From Allolobophora icterica (taxonomy: Eukaryota > Annelida > Clitellata > Crassiclitellata > Lumbricidae), in NCBI GenBank assembly GCA_963556255.1, contig OY744613.1, forward strand, positions 41,826,633-41,890,632: a stretch of 64,000 bases of DNA, written 5' to 3'. The notes under the pieces are model-generated. The model was not told the origin of the DNA and did not search any database. It saw only the letters and a list, made by a program, of their open reading frames with translations. Every line of letters begins with the position of its first letter. Within the stretch, counting starts at the first letter, position 1. Made by a program: the position numbers and the translations under genes. This document shows, one piece after another, positions 10,802 to 21,489 of the stretch.

Positions 10802-11451
10802 CCCTCGAGTGCCCAAGCTATTTTTTGGTACACGAATGCCCAACGGGGGGGGGGCCGACCGGACCCCAATGTTTTCATAGTGATATCTGGAGAACGGATT
10901 GGAATATTTTAACGGGATTTGGCTTTTTATAATCCAAATTAAATGTACAATCGACTGATGTATGGTATTTCACAATAGCGCCACCCGGTGAAATTTTATT
11001 TGAACTTTAATACTCGTTTGTAATGTTTTGCAATTTCGGGATTTTTCGCAGGTGTTCAATTGTACGCATGTAGTTACTGCCTGGTTGTCAGTGGTTGTGG
11101 GGTACAGGATTGGTATATTTTAACGCGATTTGGCTTGTTGTAATCCATATTCAATTTGCATTCGACTGATATATGGTATTTCACAATAACATGCGTTCAA
11201 ATATTCATTTCTTGGCTGGTAAACCATGTGCCAGTATGACCATCAGCCGCATTTCTTGGGGGTGTCCTTGGTATATGCTATGGTTGTGGGCTAGAGGGTG
11301 GTAGAATAATCACGCAAAATATATCACACGAAGCCCAATTGAAGGCTTTAGGAAGTCCTAAAACCATTTTTACAATTTCGCTGCCGTTCTAAAGTCATCC
11401 GTGGAAAAGCGGGTCTGGGGTCCGGTCGGACCCCCCTTGGGCATTCGAGGG
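10802..11451. mobile_element. piggyBac-like TTAA MITE 2
   Basis: Flanked by TTAA (10798-10801 and 11452-11455). The ends are CCCTCGAGTGCCCAAG and, at the right reverse-complemented, CCCTCGAATGCCCAAG. The empty site is present at 23846-23849 (gacgaccTTAAaacgg). Inside, a segment of about 95 bp is repeated (10885-10980 and 11098-11190, both containing GGTATTTCACAATA). It is 650 bp with no transposase. Confidence 0.9.
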
Positions 11452-11710
11452 TTAAAACGGTCCTAGATAGATTCATTTATTTGAAGATATTGATCGCCGT
11501 TTTGATGTTTTGCTTTATAGATGCATTTGAGGAGTTTTAAAATAATAAACCTGCATTTGCTTCACACTGGTTATTTCTAATTAATTAACCATTGCTAATT
11601 ATATTTTCATTGTTTTCGAGATGTTTATGAAAGTAGCAGTTTAATTAAATATTTTACTATTCAAGTAAATTGAACTAAAACTACAACTCTGTCACTTTGT
11701 GCAATAGGCA
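11452..11710 (+). repeat. Lectin-block fragment, right half
   Basis: Continues the match to the lectin-block 3' flank (compare 23846-24180, 38270-38500 and 52080-52320), including GTTTTCGAGATGTTTATGAAAG. Confidence 0.75.
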
Positions 11711-11779
11711 GTCTTGTTGTCCTCGAGACCAAAGTCTTGGTCTCCAGTACACTCGAGTGCGTTTTTAAAACTCTTGGTC

Positions 11780-11905
11780 TTGGTCTTGGTCTTGAGACCA
11801 AAAGACTTGGTCTTGGTCTTGGTCTTGAGGTTCAAGGTCTTGGTCTTGGTCTTGAGGTTCAAAGTCTTGGTCTTGGTTTTGCAAGACCAAGACCAGGACT
11901 TTTGA
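11780..11905. repeat. (TTGGTC)n hexanucleotide array
   Basis: Repeated CTTGGT/CTTGAG units. The array borders the 3' end of a truncated LINE and gives an artefactual Leu-Val-rich frame. Confidence 0.9.
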
Positions 11906-12335
11906 CAATATGAAGCTGTTGGCGCGTACCAAACCAGATATATTGGGTCTTTGCCGGGTTTAACCGTAGACGGTTTGAGGACATCCAGGCCGCCAAGAGG
12001 GGACCAAGGTCAGCAGTATAGAGTATGTACAATAGGGGACCCAAAACAGAGCCCTGGGGCAGGCCAAACGGAGCAGGAACCCAGAGTGACCTAGCAGACC
12101 CACAAGCCACAATGCAAGAGTGGTCCTGAAGGTATGAGGTAAGCCAGTCAAGAAAATTTCCAGAGAGACCATAGGAGGTAGAGAGGCGTGTCAAAAGAAT
12201 AGTAGGATCAACTGTATCGAATGCAGCGCTTACATCGAACAGTGCCAATAGAGTAACCTCTGACTTATCAATGGCCCCATAAATGTCCGAGAGGAGGCGT
12301 ACATATGCTTTCCTGGTAGGAAGCTTTAAAGCCAT
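11906..12335 (-). pseudogene. LINE reverse transcriptase fragment lacking the catalytic YADD
   Basis: The minus-strand translation has the RT motifs ALFDVSAAFDTVDP (aspartate of motif A) and GLPQGSVLGPLLYILY (motif B). It then jumps from ADLGPLL straight to AAWMSSNRLRLNPAKTQY, the region after the YADD box. The internal deletion therefore removed the motif C catalytic aspartates. The N-terminal endonuclease is also absent. It is a dead copy of an L2/CR1-type LINE. Confidence 0.85.
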
Positions 12336-12339
12336 TTTC

Positions 12340-12585
12340 GTGATCCGCAGTCGAAAATCTATAACATCAAAAAATGTTCAAGAAGCAACATCTTCGTTGT
12401 CGAGTGTAATTAAGACACAAACATAGCCTATAGGCGATCACAATCACATTAATTCTTTGCAATTCAGCATGCAAGCATCTGATATGAAAATTTGAGCGAT
12501 GCTGGCAGCCGATGAATGAGGTGATAATAATTATGATGATAATGATGCTAAGCAGTTGATAATAATAATAATGATTCGGTAATGG
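12340..12585 (+). repeat. Zinc-finger block B left border, paralogous to 40445-40700
   Basis: The sequence from CAGTCGAAAAT through GAATGAGGTGA and a short GAT/AAT array matches 40470-40700. It marks the outer edge of the zinc-finger blocks. Confidence 0.65.
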
Positions 12586-12901
12586 CAGTGGTTAATAAAT
12601 TCAGCCGGATCCCGCGGGATCTGGGATTCGGCACCATTGGTTTGAGAATCCGCCATCTGCTCTATGCGATCCGCCACCTGCAAGTAGAGACACATCACGT
12701 AAAAGTGGAGACCTGCCACATAAAATAATAATCTTATTTTTGGTTGCAGTAATCGATAATGCGCGTCATATTTCATGCATTTTTAGTTGTATCAGAATAA
12801 CGAAAAGCGAATATTAGTTATAGATTAGCAATAAAGACTTAAATGTGTGCTCTACAAAAATTTAGGGATCCGCCACCTCTTGATGACCAGTTTAAACACT
12901 G
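12586..12901. mobile_element. hAT-type MITE interrupting the block border
   Basis: The ends are CAGTGGTTAATAAA and, reverse-complemented at the right, CAGTGTTTAAACTGG. The flanking octamers GGTAATGG (12578-12585) and GTTAATGA (12902-12909) agree at six of eight positions. The paralogue at about 40690-40700 lacks the insertion. 316 bp, non-coding. Confidence 0.65.
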
Positions 12902-12918
12902 GTTAATGACCCTTCTAT

Positions 12919-12930
12919 CAAGATGGCGGC
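12919..12930 (+). promoter_or_regulatory. CAAGATGGCGGC, YY1-like motif, block B
   Basis: CAAGATGGCGGC matches the vertebrate YY1 consensus and also places an ATG in a strong initiation context. The following TTTTGC.ACTTTG is conserved between blocks. Copies occur at 18022, 29568, 40705 and 43941 (plus) and 8441 (minus), always beside the GAT-type array. It may be a promoter or first-exon element of the zinc-finger genes. Confidence 0.45.
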
Positions 12931-13271
12931 ATTTTGCGACTTTGCCATAAGTGCTTGACTTGGTTTTAAATGTTCAATCATTAATTTTGCTTTATTTTAC
13001 GTTTTGGCAGTTTAGTTAGACTGATAGATGACATCATTTTCTTTTTTCTTAATGTTATACAATTTAGATCCCATGAATTTCTTAGGCTTTCCTATAGGCT
13101 AATTTGTACAAAAAATTTAAGACCCTAGACAGTTGTGGATTCTGGTCATGGAAAGGCAACAATTAAATTAATAAATAGTGGAGATTAGAGTGAAAACTAT
13201 TCTGAAAACTATTTGATCTACAGATTAACTCAACTGCAAAAACTGTCCTTTCTGAAGTTACTATTTACTTA

Positions 13272-13490
13272 CATCTATCTATCTATCTATCTATCTATCT
13301 ATAATGAACTTCTATAGCGCCCCTTCAAGAAATCTACTCAGTGGCGCTCCCGACCCAGGCCCGGTCAAAAAGAAAGGTCTTAAGAAGGCCATAGAAAGTA
13401 CCTGAGAGGTCTCTAGGGAGAGAGCGAAGGGAGAGAGGGAGGTCGTTCCAAGCGGTAGGACCCACCACGGGGGTCCTACCGCTTGGAACG
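13272..13490 (-). pseudogene. LINE 3' terminus with (TAGA)n tail and terminal hairpin
   Basis: On the minus strand the sequence encodes GPTAWNDLPLSL, the C-terminal ORF2 motif of L2-type LINEs. It is followed by GGGGCGCTATAGAAG and a TAGA repeat (13272-13303 on plus). The 5' border is a perfect 20-bp inverted repeat (13444-13463 and 13471-13490) with a 7-base loop, formed from the LINE's own sequence. Confidence 0.7.
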
Positions 13491-13580
13491 CTTACATCAT
13501 AGCTAGGTTTTTTTTCTTTTAGCTGTGTGGTTTCTAACTTCTAATAGATCTTATAGCAATATACAGAAAAGAAGCAAATT

Positions 13581-15101
13581 ATGCATACAACATTTCTAAT
13601 ATTGTTCCACTTTATTGTAGATGTAAAAATGCAAGCAAGAACCCACAACAAAGAAAAATCTTATAATTGTGAAATTTGTAACAAGATGTTTACACGGAAT
13701 TTCAATCTCAAACTCCATGTAAGAACCCACGCGGGAGAAAAGCCACATAGGTGCAATTTATGTGGCAGAGCATTTGCACAGAAAAGCACCCTGCAATGCC
13801 ATACAAAAGTCCATACTGGAGAAAAACCATACAAATGTGAATTATGCATTAAAGCATTTTCACAACGAGGAACGCTTCAGTATCATCAAAGAACCCATAC
13901 TGGCGAAAAGCCATTTCTATGTAATTTTTGTCACAAAACATTTGCACAGAACGGTCACCTCAAGAACCATTTACCAACACACACTGGGGAAAAACCATAC
14001 AATTGCAATCTTTGTCACAAAGCATTTGCACAGAAGAGTACTCTACAATGCCATTTAAATTCTCACACTGGAGAAAAACAATACAAGTGCAATTTGTGTT
14101 CCAAAGCATTTACACACAATGCTACTCTGGAAAACCACAGAAAAAAACACACAGGAGAAAAACAATACATTTGCTTGTTTTGCGATAAAATGTTTTTATG
14201 TCTTAAGAATCTTCGTCTGCATTCAAAGTACCACACTGGCGAAAGACCACACAAGTGCAATTTATGTCAAAAGGCATTTGCACGGAAGGATTATCTGCAA
14301 AAACATTTACGTTTCCACACTGGAGAAAAACCATACAAGTGCAATTTATGTTCCAAAGCATTTTCAGATCACGGTAGTCTGAAATATCACAGAAAAACGC
14401 ACTCTGGAGAAAAAGAATTCATTTGTTTGCTTTGCAATAAAATCTTTTTATGTCTTAAGAATCTTCGTCTGCATTCAAAATTCCACACTGGCGAAAGACC
14501 ACACAAGTGCAATATATGTCACAGGTCATATATTCAGAAGAGTCATCTCAACACACACATGCGAAGACACACTGGAGAAAAACCATATAAATGTAATTTG
14601 TGTAACAAAGCATTTGCACAACGTTGTAATCTTAAAAGCCACATGAGAACACATACTGGGGAAAAGCCATACAAATGCAATTTTTGTCACAAAGCATTTA
14701 TACATAGGAGTCATCGCAACTTGCACACGCGAGTACACACTGGAGAAAAACCATATAAATGTAATTTGTGTAACAGAGCATTTGCACAATGGAGTAATTT
14801 CAACAAACACATGAGAATGCAGAATGGGGAAAAGCCATACAAGTGTGATATATGTCACAAAGCATTTTCACAGAGGTACATTCTGATACAGCATACAAGG
14901 ATATATACACAAGAAAAACCATACAAGTGCAAATTATGTCACAAAGCATTTACATGGATTAGTTGCCTGAATTCACACACGAGAGCACACATTGTGGAAA
15001 AGCCATACATATACATATACATATGTGAATTATGTGACAAAGAATTTGCCAGGAAGTATCAGCTGGACTACCATAGAAGAAGTCACACTGGAAAAACATA
15101 G
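13581..15101 (+). CDS. C2H2 zinc-finger protein B (17 fingers)
   Basis: A predicted nuclear sequence-specific DNA-binding protein made almost wholly of tandem C2H2 fingers with TGEKP-type linkers. It has 506 codons from an ATG at 13581, but the paralogues suggest the exon begins at an acceptor in the pyrimidine tract before 13621. The first conserved codons are DVKMQARTHNKEK, with ATG at 13629. Upstream exons are not identified. Finger 14 ends MRMQ and finger 15 ends TRIY, so each has lost the last zinc-binding histidine. Before finger 17 the linker is expanded (PYIYIYICELC against PYRYICELC in paralogues) by an ATACAT repeat. No KRAB, SCAN, BTB or other effector domain is visible. It lies in a duplicated block with siblings A, C, D, E and fragments F and G. 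Finger identity is certain; gene completeness is not. Confidence 0.85.
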   Translation: MHTTFLILFHFIVDVKMQARTHNKEKSYNCEICNKMFTRNFNLKLHVRTHAGEKPHRCNLCGRAFAQKSTLQCHTKVHTGEKPYKCELCIKAFSQRGTLQYHQRTHTGEKPFLCNFCHKTFAQNGHLKNHLPTHTGEKPYNCNLCHKAFAQKSTLQCHLNSHTGEKQYKCNLCSKAFTHNATLENHRKKHTGEKQYICLFCDKMFLCLKNLRLHSKYHTGERPHKCNLCQKAFARKDYLQKHLRFHTGEKPYKCNLCSKAFSDHGSLKYHRKTHSGEKEFICLLCNKIFLCLKNLRLHSKFHTGERPHKCNICHRSYIQKSHLNTHMRRHTGEKPYKCNLCNKAFAQRCNLKSHMRTHTGEKPYKCNFCHKAFIHRSHRNLHTRVHTGEKPYKCNLCNRAFAQWSNFNKHMRMQNGEKPYKCDICHKAFSQRYILIQHTRIYTQEKPYKCKLCHKAFTWISCLNSHTRAHIVEKPYIYIYICELCDKEFARKYQLDYHRRSHTGKT

Positions 15102-15104
15102 CAT

Positions 15105-15306
15105 TGCTAGTTATGCAACCGAATTCACTCATTCATTCATTCATTCATTCATTCAAGAACCCATCGCGGAGAATTGATGCCAGGATGCATAAAGGTGATC
15201 TCGAAGATGAGCATCTTTATGGAGGAAAAGCCACACTTGGAGCTCATAAGTGTGAATTTTGTGATAAATCATTTAAGGAGAGTGGTTGTCTCAAATGCCA
15301 CGTGTG
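15105..15306 (+). pseudogene. Degenerate extra finger past the stop of gene B
   Basis: After the stop and an (ATTC)n run (about 15122-15155), the frame HKCEFCDKSFKESGCLKCHV is one finger missing its final histidine. The same relic follows the other exons (for example 42800-42860). The ancestral protein was probably longer at its C-terminus and the lost coding region is now 3' UTR. Confidence 0.7.
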
Positions 15307-16860
15307 AATGAACAATGGAGAAAAAATTATAAAGGAGGTAAATATAGGAAAGCACGAATGACAGAGATGTAAGCATGGCATGTAAGATATTTAGCATGTG
15401 TGCAGGCAAATTTAAGCCCGTTGATTGAAGAGTTCTCAACAAAAGGAAATGCGTGAGAGTAAAAATTGAAGTCCAGATGCAGGCCTAAGTGAAGTATTTG
15501 GAGATAATTTGACATTTCATTCTGATATGAATAATTTCATTTTGAGACACTTTGGCCGTGAACTTTGCGATGGAATGTTTGAAATTGAAAGAAGTTTGGA
15601 AAACTTTGTTAGAATCATTACTATGATCGTCTTCAGAAAAATACACTTTTAAAATTGATATTACTTTCTTTTATGCAATAACAAGCGCTATAGATCAACA
15701 GTTCCTAGGTTCAATTAAAAAAAATTGTACCAGCTATAGCATTAGTTATATGGTCAGAGGTTTGTATGGTGACGTTACTTCTTTTTGTTCGTGGAGCTTG
15801 TTTATGTATTTTGAAGTTCATTTGTTTTTTGGGTTCTGTGTTTCAACTCATATTTAAGGTTTTAATTTTTCTGAGCACTCCATCTATGTGCTCGCTTTCA
15901 TTTGACGCAGTCCTGGCTGCTCTTCCATTCTATCTGGGAGTAACATGCTTTAATAACTGTGAAGCGTGAGAGCTTGCCACCGCATATGGCTTGTTGTTTC
16001 TGCTAAATATTTGAGCATCATTTTCACTGTTTTGTTTAGATTCTAGTTCTATGTTCCAGTCTTGTTTCTTGTTAAAGTGCAAGTATTAACAAAAGTACTT
16101 TTGGTTTAATGTGCAAGTTAGAGTACACATATTTGACTAGCAAGTACAGTGATGATTTCAAACGTTCTTGAAATGCGTATCCAAGGTACGTAACATGGGA
16201 TTATCCCAAAAGACTTAAACACGTTTTCCGTTGTGTTCAATTTCAGAGAACATAACTCTCCCACGACTACGAAGCTTAGGCCTACCCCAACACTGGAATT
16301 ACAAACTGCGGTCTTGTGACTTACTTAAAGGGAGCTATTATACAAATGCTTTGATACATACATATGTTTGGTGGTAGAAGCCATGGATAGCATATTTCCT
16401 GAAGTTGTTAACTTAGAATCTGCCACTTATGATTTCATTACATAGAATCCATGTTATGTGCTTCTAAAATTAAAATATATGTCGTTCATGGTGTTGTTTT
16501 GCTTAATTCAAATTCTAACCAACTCCAACTTTGATTTTGGATTGGATTGACCGTATTTCTACCATTTCAAAGTTGAAGGTTGAAACGGACTGTCTTGCCA
16601 TGATGCCGATGACTGCTGCGTCCCCTGATAATGCAGCCACCCTATGGCCGGGTTTTGGCCTACGTACAATGTATGGCTATTATTGGACTTGTTTTAGGAA
16701 TTATGCCGGCTAAATGTAGGAGACTCAGACACCGTGACTATCCTCATCAAATTAGTTTACTATCACCAGACTGTCGTTACATAAATTTCGGTTTCGAGCC
16801 TAGGCCTACTAGTGGAAAACATTGAATCATCGCCTATAGCCTATATGCATTTAATTGGGA
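15307..16860 (+). repeat. 3' flank of zinc-finger block B
   Basis: Paralogous to 25230-26855 and 42860-43620 and more distantly to 20300-21480. No intact gene is seen. The octamer TAGGCCTA at 16277-16284 stands where copy F has only TA. Confidence 0.7.
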
Positions 16861-16911
16861 CCCTAATTAGCTGGACTGATGGACCGATAAACTGTTGGTT
16901 ATGGTTATGGT

Positions 16912-17179
16912 CAGTGTTTTTTTTCTAGGAAAAAAGGTTCCGGAACGGAACAATAGGTTCCTGAACGCAACAATTATGGGCGGGCTAAAATCACGAGAAA
17001 AACGGGATTGGGTGTTGGGAAGGGTCTCAACAAACACTGAAAACAGTTCAAAAACACTTAAATTAAATTAAAATAACTAAATTATTATTTTTATTATTAA
17101 AATAAATAAATTCTATTTTAGTAGCTGAAAAAGGTGCCGGAACGCCGTTCCGACGCGTTCCGGCTGAAAAAAAGCACTG
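16912..17179. mobile_element. hAT-type MITE, family 2, copy 1
   Basis: The ends are CAGTGTTTTTTTTC and, reverse-complemented at the right, CAGTGCTTTTTTTC. Flanking octamers GTTATGGT (16904-16911) and GTTATAGT (17180-17187) differ at one base. The body carries GGTTCCGGAACGGAAC near one end and GGAACGCCGTTCC near the other. Other copies at 34401 and 50273. Confidence 0.75.
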
Positions 17180-17189
17180 GTTATAGTTA

Positions 17190-17718
17190 ATCTAGAACAA
17201 TGTCAAATATGGGCCTACGTTTCTACTAAAAAGGGCCAAGGGCAAGAAGTCCAAGTCGTTGGTTGTATGGCAGTCTTCCAGAGTTAAAGGCGGACCACCG
17301 CAAAGCTACCGTACGTAGATGGGCGGCCATGACATTGTGTGCATCATACTGAGATACATTTCTCCATAAGATACGATTTATCACAACCTGTCAACCACCC
17401 AGAAACTAACATAGGCCTTACCAAGGTAAGTCATCCCACAACGCGCATCTATTACTGTGAAAGAAAATGTCAAAATATATGCATAATTAGAACAGTTGAT
17501 GTGGAAACCAGAAATGCTAGTTAACACTTATCTCTATGGCAAACTGAGGGGGTGGGAAAGACCCCATGGGGTGTGCAATGAAGACTTAACTGTTTGGTCA
17601 TAGGAAGACAAGCAGGGTTGAACCCCAAACCCCCCCCCCCCCCAAATCTCTCCGTGGTTTGACACAAATTTGTGCAAGTAAACATAGCCAGTAGCCGATG
17701 AATGCGGTGAGACTCATA
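17190..17718 (+). repeat. Block junction repeat
   Basis: Matches 28900-29460 and, inverted, 3000-3300. It includes the segment with AAGTCCAAGTCGTTGG and the polypyrimidine/polypurine stretch near 17620-17645 with a run of about 14 Cs. No gene seen. Confidence 0.65.
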
Positions 17719-17998
<280 letters not shown>

Positions 17999-18021
17999 AT
18001 TCTTGAATGGTCCTCTTCTAT

Positions 18022-18033
18022 CAAGATGGCGGC
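18022..18033 (+). promoter_or_regulatory. CAAGATGGCGGC, YY1-like motif, block C
   Basis: A perfect copy of the motif, just downstream of the GAT array and about 850 bp upstream of zinc-finger exon C. Conserved in position in the other blocks. Confidence 0.45.
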
Positions 18034-18879
18034 ATTTTAGAACTTTGCTTGACTGGCTTTTAGTTTGAAATCACCAATTTTCCTGCCTTTCGCTTCTTTC
18101 ATAGTTTATTTTCGACTGGTAGGTGCCGTCGTTTTCATTTTTCGTAATACTGTACAGTTTAGATCACATAAATTTCTTAACCTTTCCTGTAGTTTGTATA
18201 ATAAGTAAGACCCTACACCAGTGGTTTTAAACCTTGCTTTAATGACGGATCCTTACACTAGACACTCGCCTAGTCACGTTTTACCCGTCTCATTTCTCAA
18301 GATATAAATGTAATTTGTAACCGGTAGGTCCTGATATTAGGATTATCACGTAAGCCTAATAATGTTAATTATTTTAACGTAAATTCGTGTCTTGGCAGAA
18401 TAACTAAAAGCTGTAATTTTGTTAAACTAGGCCGTCGACTGAGACCATTAAGAAATATTCAGTATTACAGAAATACAGTGACTGAAAGCTGCAATAAACA
18501 TTTCGTGTTTGAAATTGAGTGCCAGATCTATATAGCATAGGAACTAGTGGGTATTTATGCATGAAAATTTGTCAGTCTTCCTGATCTACACATTTTTTAA
18601 CATATTCGCAGAAACATTTCAAAATCTAAAAGAAATAAGCGAGGACATTAGGCCCTATTTTCAAAATTAGTTGATCTACACAATGACTCAGATGCAAAAA
18701 TTTCCTTCTCTGTAGTTACTATTTACTTGGAAAGTTCATCATAACTAAGCTTTTAAAAGGTTTGTTATTTTAACTGTGTGATATCTAACTTCCAATAGAT
18801 TTTACAGTAGTATTGATAAGCTGTAAGAATAGCAGCGGCATTTGTTTTATAACAATTTTTTTTTATTGAAGATGTAAAG
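18034..18879 (+). repeat. 5' flank of zinc-finger exon C
   Basis: Paralogous to 31340-31770 and 45480-45916. It ends with a long T tract and ATTGAAG, a plausible 3' splice site before DVKMQ. TAGGCCCTA at 18649-18657 replaces the TA found in copy D. Confidence 0.7.
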
Positions 18880-20019
18880 ATGCAAGGAAGAACCCATAAC
18901 AAAGAAAACTGGTATGAATGCGAATTCTGTAAAAAGACATTTAAGCTTACACGCACCTCGTCTCACAAACGCCATCAAAGAACCCACACTGGAGAAAAGC
19001 CTTACAGGTGCAATTTATGTGAGAAAGCATTTGCACGGAAAGATGCCCTGAAATGCCATACAAAAATCCATATTGGAGAAAAACCACACATATGTGACTT
19101 ATGCAAGAAATCATTTGCGCAGAGGGGACAACTTCAGGGTCATAAAAGAACTCACACAGGAGAAAAGACATTTGTATGCAAAGTCTGTAATAAAGCATTT
19201 GCACGGAATTGTAATTTGAAGATCCACCTGCGAACACACACTGGAGAAAAACCATACAATTGCAATTTGTGTCACAAAGCATATGCACAAAGTGGTAGTC
19301 TGAAGAAGCATTTGGCTAAACACACTGGAGAAAAACCATTTATATGCAATTGTTGTCAGAAAGCATATGCACGGAAGGGTAACCTGCAATACCATTTAAA
19401 TTCCCACACTGGAGAGAAACCATACAAGTGCAATTTATGTTCAAAAGCATTTACAGCGAGTGGTGGTCTGAAATATCACAGAAAAACGCACACAGGAGAA
19501 AAGCAATACATCTGCCTGTCATGCAATAAAATGCTTTTATGCGAACAGAATCTTCGTCTGCATTCAAAGTTCCACACTGGCGAAAGACCACAGAAGTGTA
19601 ATTTATGTCACAAAGCCTTTATACTAAAGACTGAACTCAACAGGCACATGCGAATACACACTGGAGAAAAACCATATAAATGTAATTTATGCAGCAAAAC
19701 ATTTGCACAGTGGTGTAATCTCAACGTACACATGAAAACACATAGTGGAGAAAAGCCATACAAGTGTGATATATGTCAGAAAGTATTTTCACAGAGGAAA
19801 AATCTGGAAAGGCATACAAGGATACATAGACAAGAAAAACCATACCAGTGCCTATCGTGTTACAAAGCATTTACACAGAGTGATAACCTTAATTCACACA
19901 TGAGAACACACACTGGGGAAAAGCCTTGCATATACATTTGTGAATTTTGTGACAAAATATTTGCACGGAAGTCTAAGCTGAACTACCATAGAAGAATTCA
20001 CACTGGAAAACAAACATAG
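18880..20019 (+). CDS. C2H2 zinc-finger protein C (13 fingers)
   Basis: A predicted nuclear DNA-binding protein, 379 residues from the ATG at 18880 (MQGRTHNKENWYECEFC). The preceding in-frame IEDVK and pyrimidine tract indicate that the exon may extend upstream to a splice acceptor. There are thirteen fingers with TGEKP-type linkers. Finger 1 is abnormal: a six-base insertion relative to gene E makes the C..C to H spacing 14 instead of 12 residues, so it probably does not fold. Finger 8 reads LSCNKMLLCEQNLRLH, a cysteine-containing finger shared by all family members. No effector domain is visible. This is one of the two structurally cleanest members, with D. Confidence 0.87.
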   Translation: MQGRTHNKENWYECEFCKKTFKLTRTSSHKRHQRTHTGEKPYRCNLCEKAFARKDALKCHTKIHIGEKPHICDLCKKSFAQRGQLQGHKRTHTGEKTFVCKVCNKAFARNCNLKIHLRTHTGEKPYNCNLCHKAYAQSGSLKKHLAKHTGEKPFICNCCQKAYARKGNLQYHLNSHTGEKPYKCNLCSKAFTASGGLKYHRKTHTGEKQYICLSCNKMLLCEQNLRLHSKFHTGERPQKCNLCHKAFILKTELNRHMRIHTGEKPYKCNLCSKTFAQWCNLNVHMKTHSGEKPYKCDICQKVFSQRKNLERHTRIHRQEKPYQCLSCYKAFTQSDNLNSHMRTHTGEKPCIYICEFCDKIFARKSKLNYHRRIHTGKQT

Positions 20020-21480
20020 CTTTGCAAGTTCACACCTAAGTCAGCTTCGTTTAAGAACCCATCTTGGAGATAACCGCAAAATGCAGTTGATGCCAGAAAC
20101 ATATTAATATTATGCGATCTCACAAATGTGAATTCACATAGAGGAAAAGCTACAAAATCGTGAATTTTGTGATAAATCGTTCAAGAAATAGCCTAGGTGA
20201 TACAAAACAAACAATGGATAGGCCCTATAAAATTTATAACTGTAGGAGTAAAATATTGCAGAGTACTGTTTTTTAATGACAGAGATATGTCATAAAAGCA
20301 TGGCACTTAAGAGATTCAGCAGGTACGGTACGCAGGAAATTTTAAACACGTTGATGGAGGAGTTCTCAACAACAGGAACTGTGTGAAAACTTTAATGAAA
20401 AGAGTAAAAATCCAAGTCCCGATGTAAGTCAAGTGTCTGGAGATCATTTGACACTTAATTCTCATACTGTATGAATAATTTCATTTTGAGACATTTTGCC
20501 TTTGGACAATGCAATGGAATGTTTGAAATTGAAAGAAGTTTTTTTTTGGAACTTTGTCATCATCACGATAGATGATCTTCAGAAAATAATTCCTTGAACC
20601 ATTGGAATTTAAATTTTCTTTATTTGAAACAAAAAAAAGATTAAGTCAGCAGTTCCTTTTTCAAAGATTTTTCTAATTTTCGTAACAGCTATGCCATTGG
20701 TGAAATAGCTAGAGACTTTGTGTAGTGACCTTACTTCGTTTTGTTTGTGGAGCTTCTTCATATATTTGAAGTTCGTATGTGTTTTGGCATAAGCGATATT
20801 CAAATTCATAATTGAAATTTTGTTTTTGTTGTTGTGAGCACTACATCAGTCTTGGCTGCTCTTCCATTCTTCCTAGGAGTAACATGCTTTGATAATGGTG
20901 GAGGGCGAGAGCCTGCCATTGCGTAATGTTTCGCTGATTTTTCATTCGAGTTCTGTGTTCTAGTCTTCTTTCTTGTTGTGTTAGGCACAAGTACATAGGT
21001 TTAATTTCTGGGGGGTACGTAGGGTACCCGTACTTCTACTTTTTGAACAATGTCAATTAATATTTTATTAAATATTGCCTTCCCAAAGATCGTAGTCACA
21101 GCTTTGCTTCGTGTATGTAATTAATTGGTAAGTGGTAACCCAATTTTTAGACCAAAGTTGCGCCACTGCGCACGTACCAGTAAAATACCTTCAGTATAGG
21201 CCTAATGTACTTGTAAGTTAAAGTAAACGTATTTGACTAACAAGTAATGTTATGATTACACATGTTCTTTGAAGCTGTTATTTTTTGTGAAATTCGTATC
21301 TATAGTACTTAACAGGATTTTCACAACAAGACAAATACATTTTTTGTAGTGTTCAATTTGAGACAGTTTTAACTCTCGCATAACTCAGAAGCTTACCCAA
21401 CACTGGCCTCACCACATGCGCCCTTGTGAGTTACTTATATGATGCTATCCAAATGCTCTGATACATTCATACGTACATAG
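20020..21480 (+). repeat. 3' flank of zinc-finger block C
   Basis: Matches the flanks after exons D and E. It holds the empty site for the TTAA element at 3814 (TTAA at about 21371-21374 in 'gttttaactctcgc') and another copy of the GGCGTAAY-type repeat near 21000-21170. No gene seen. Confidence 0.7.
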
Positions 21481-21489
21481 TAGTACCCG

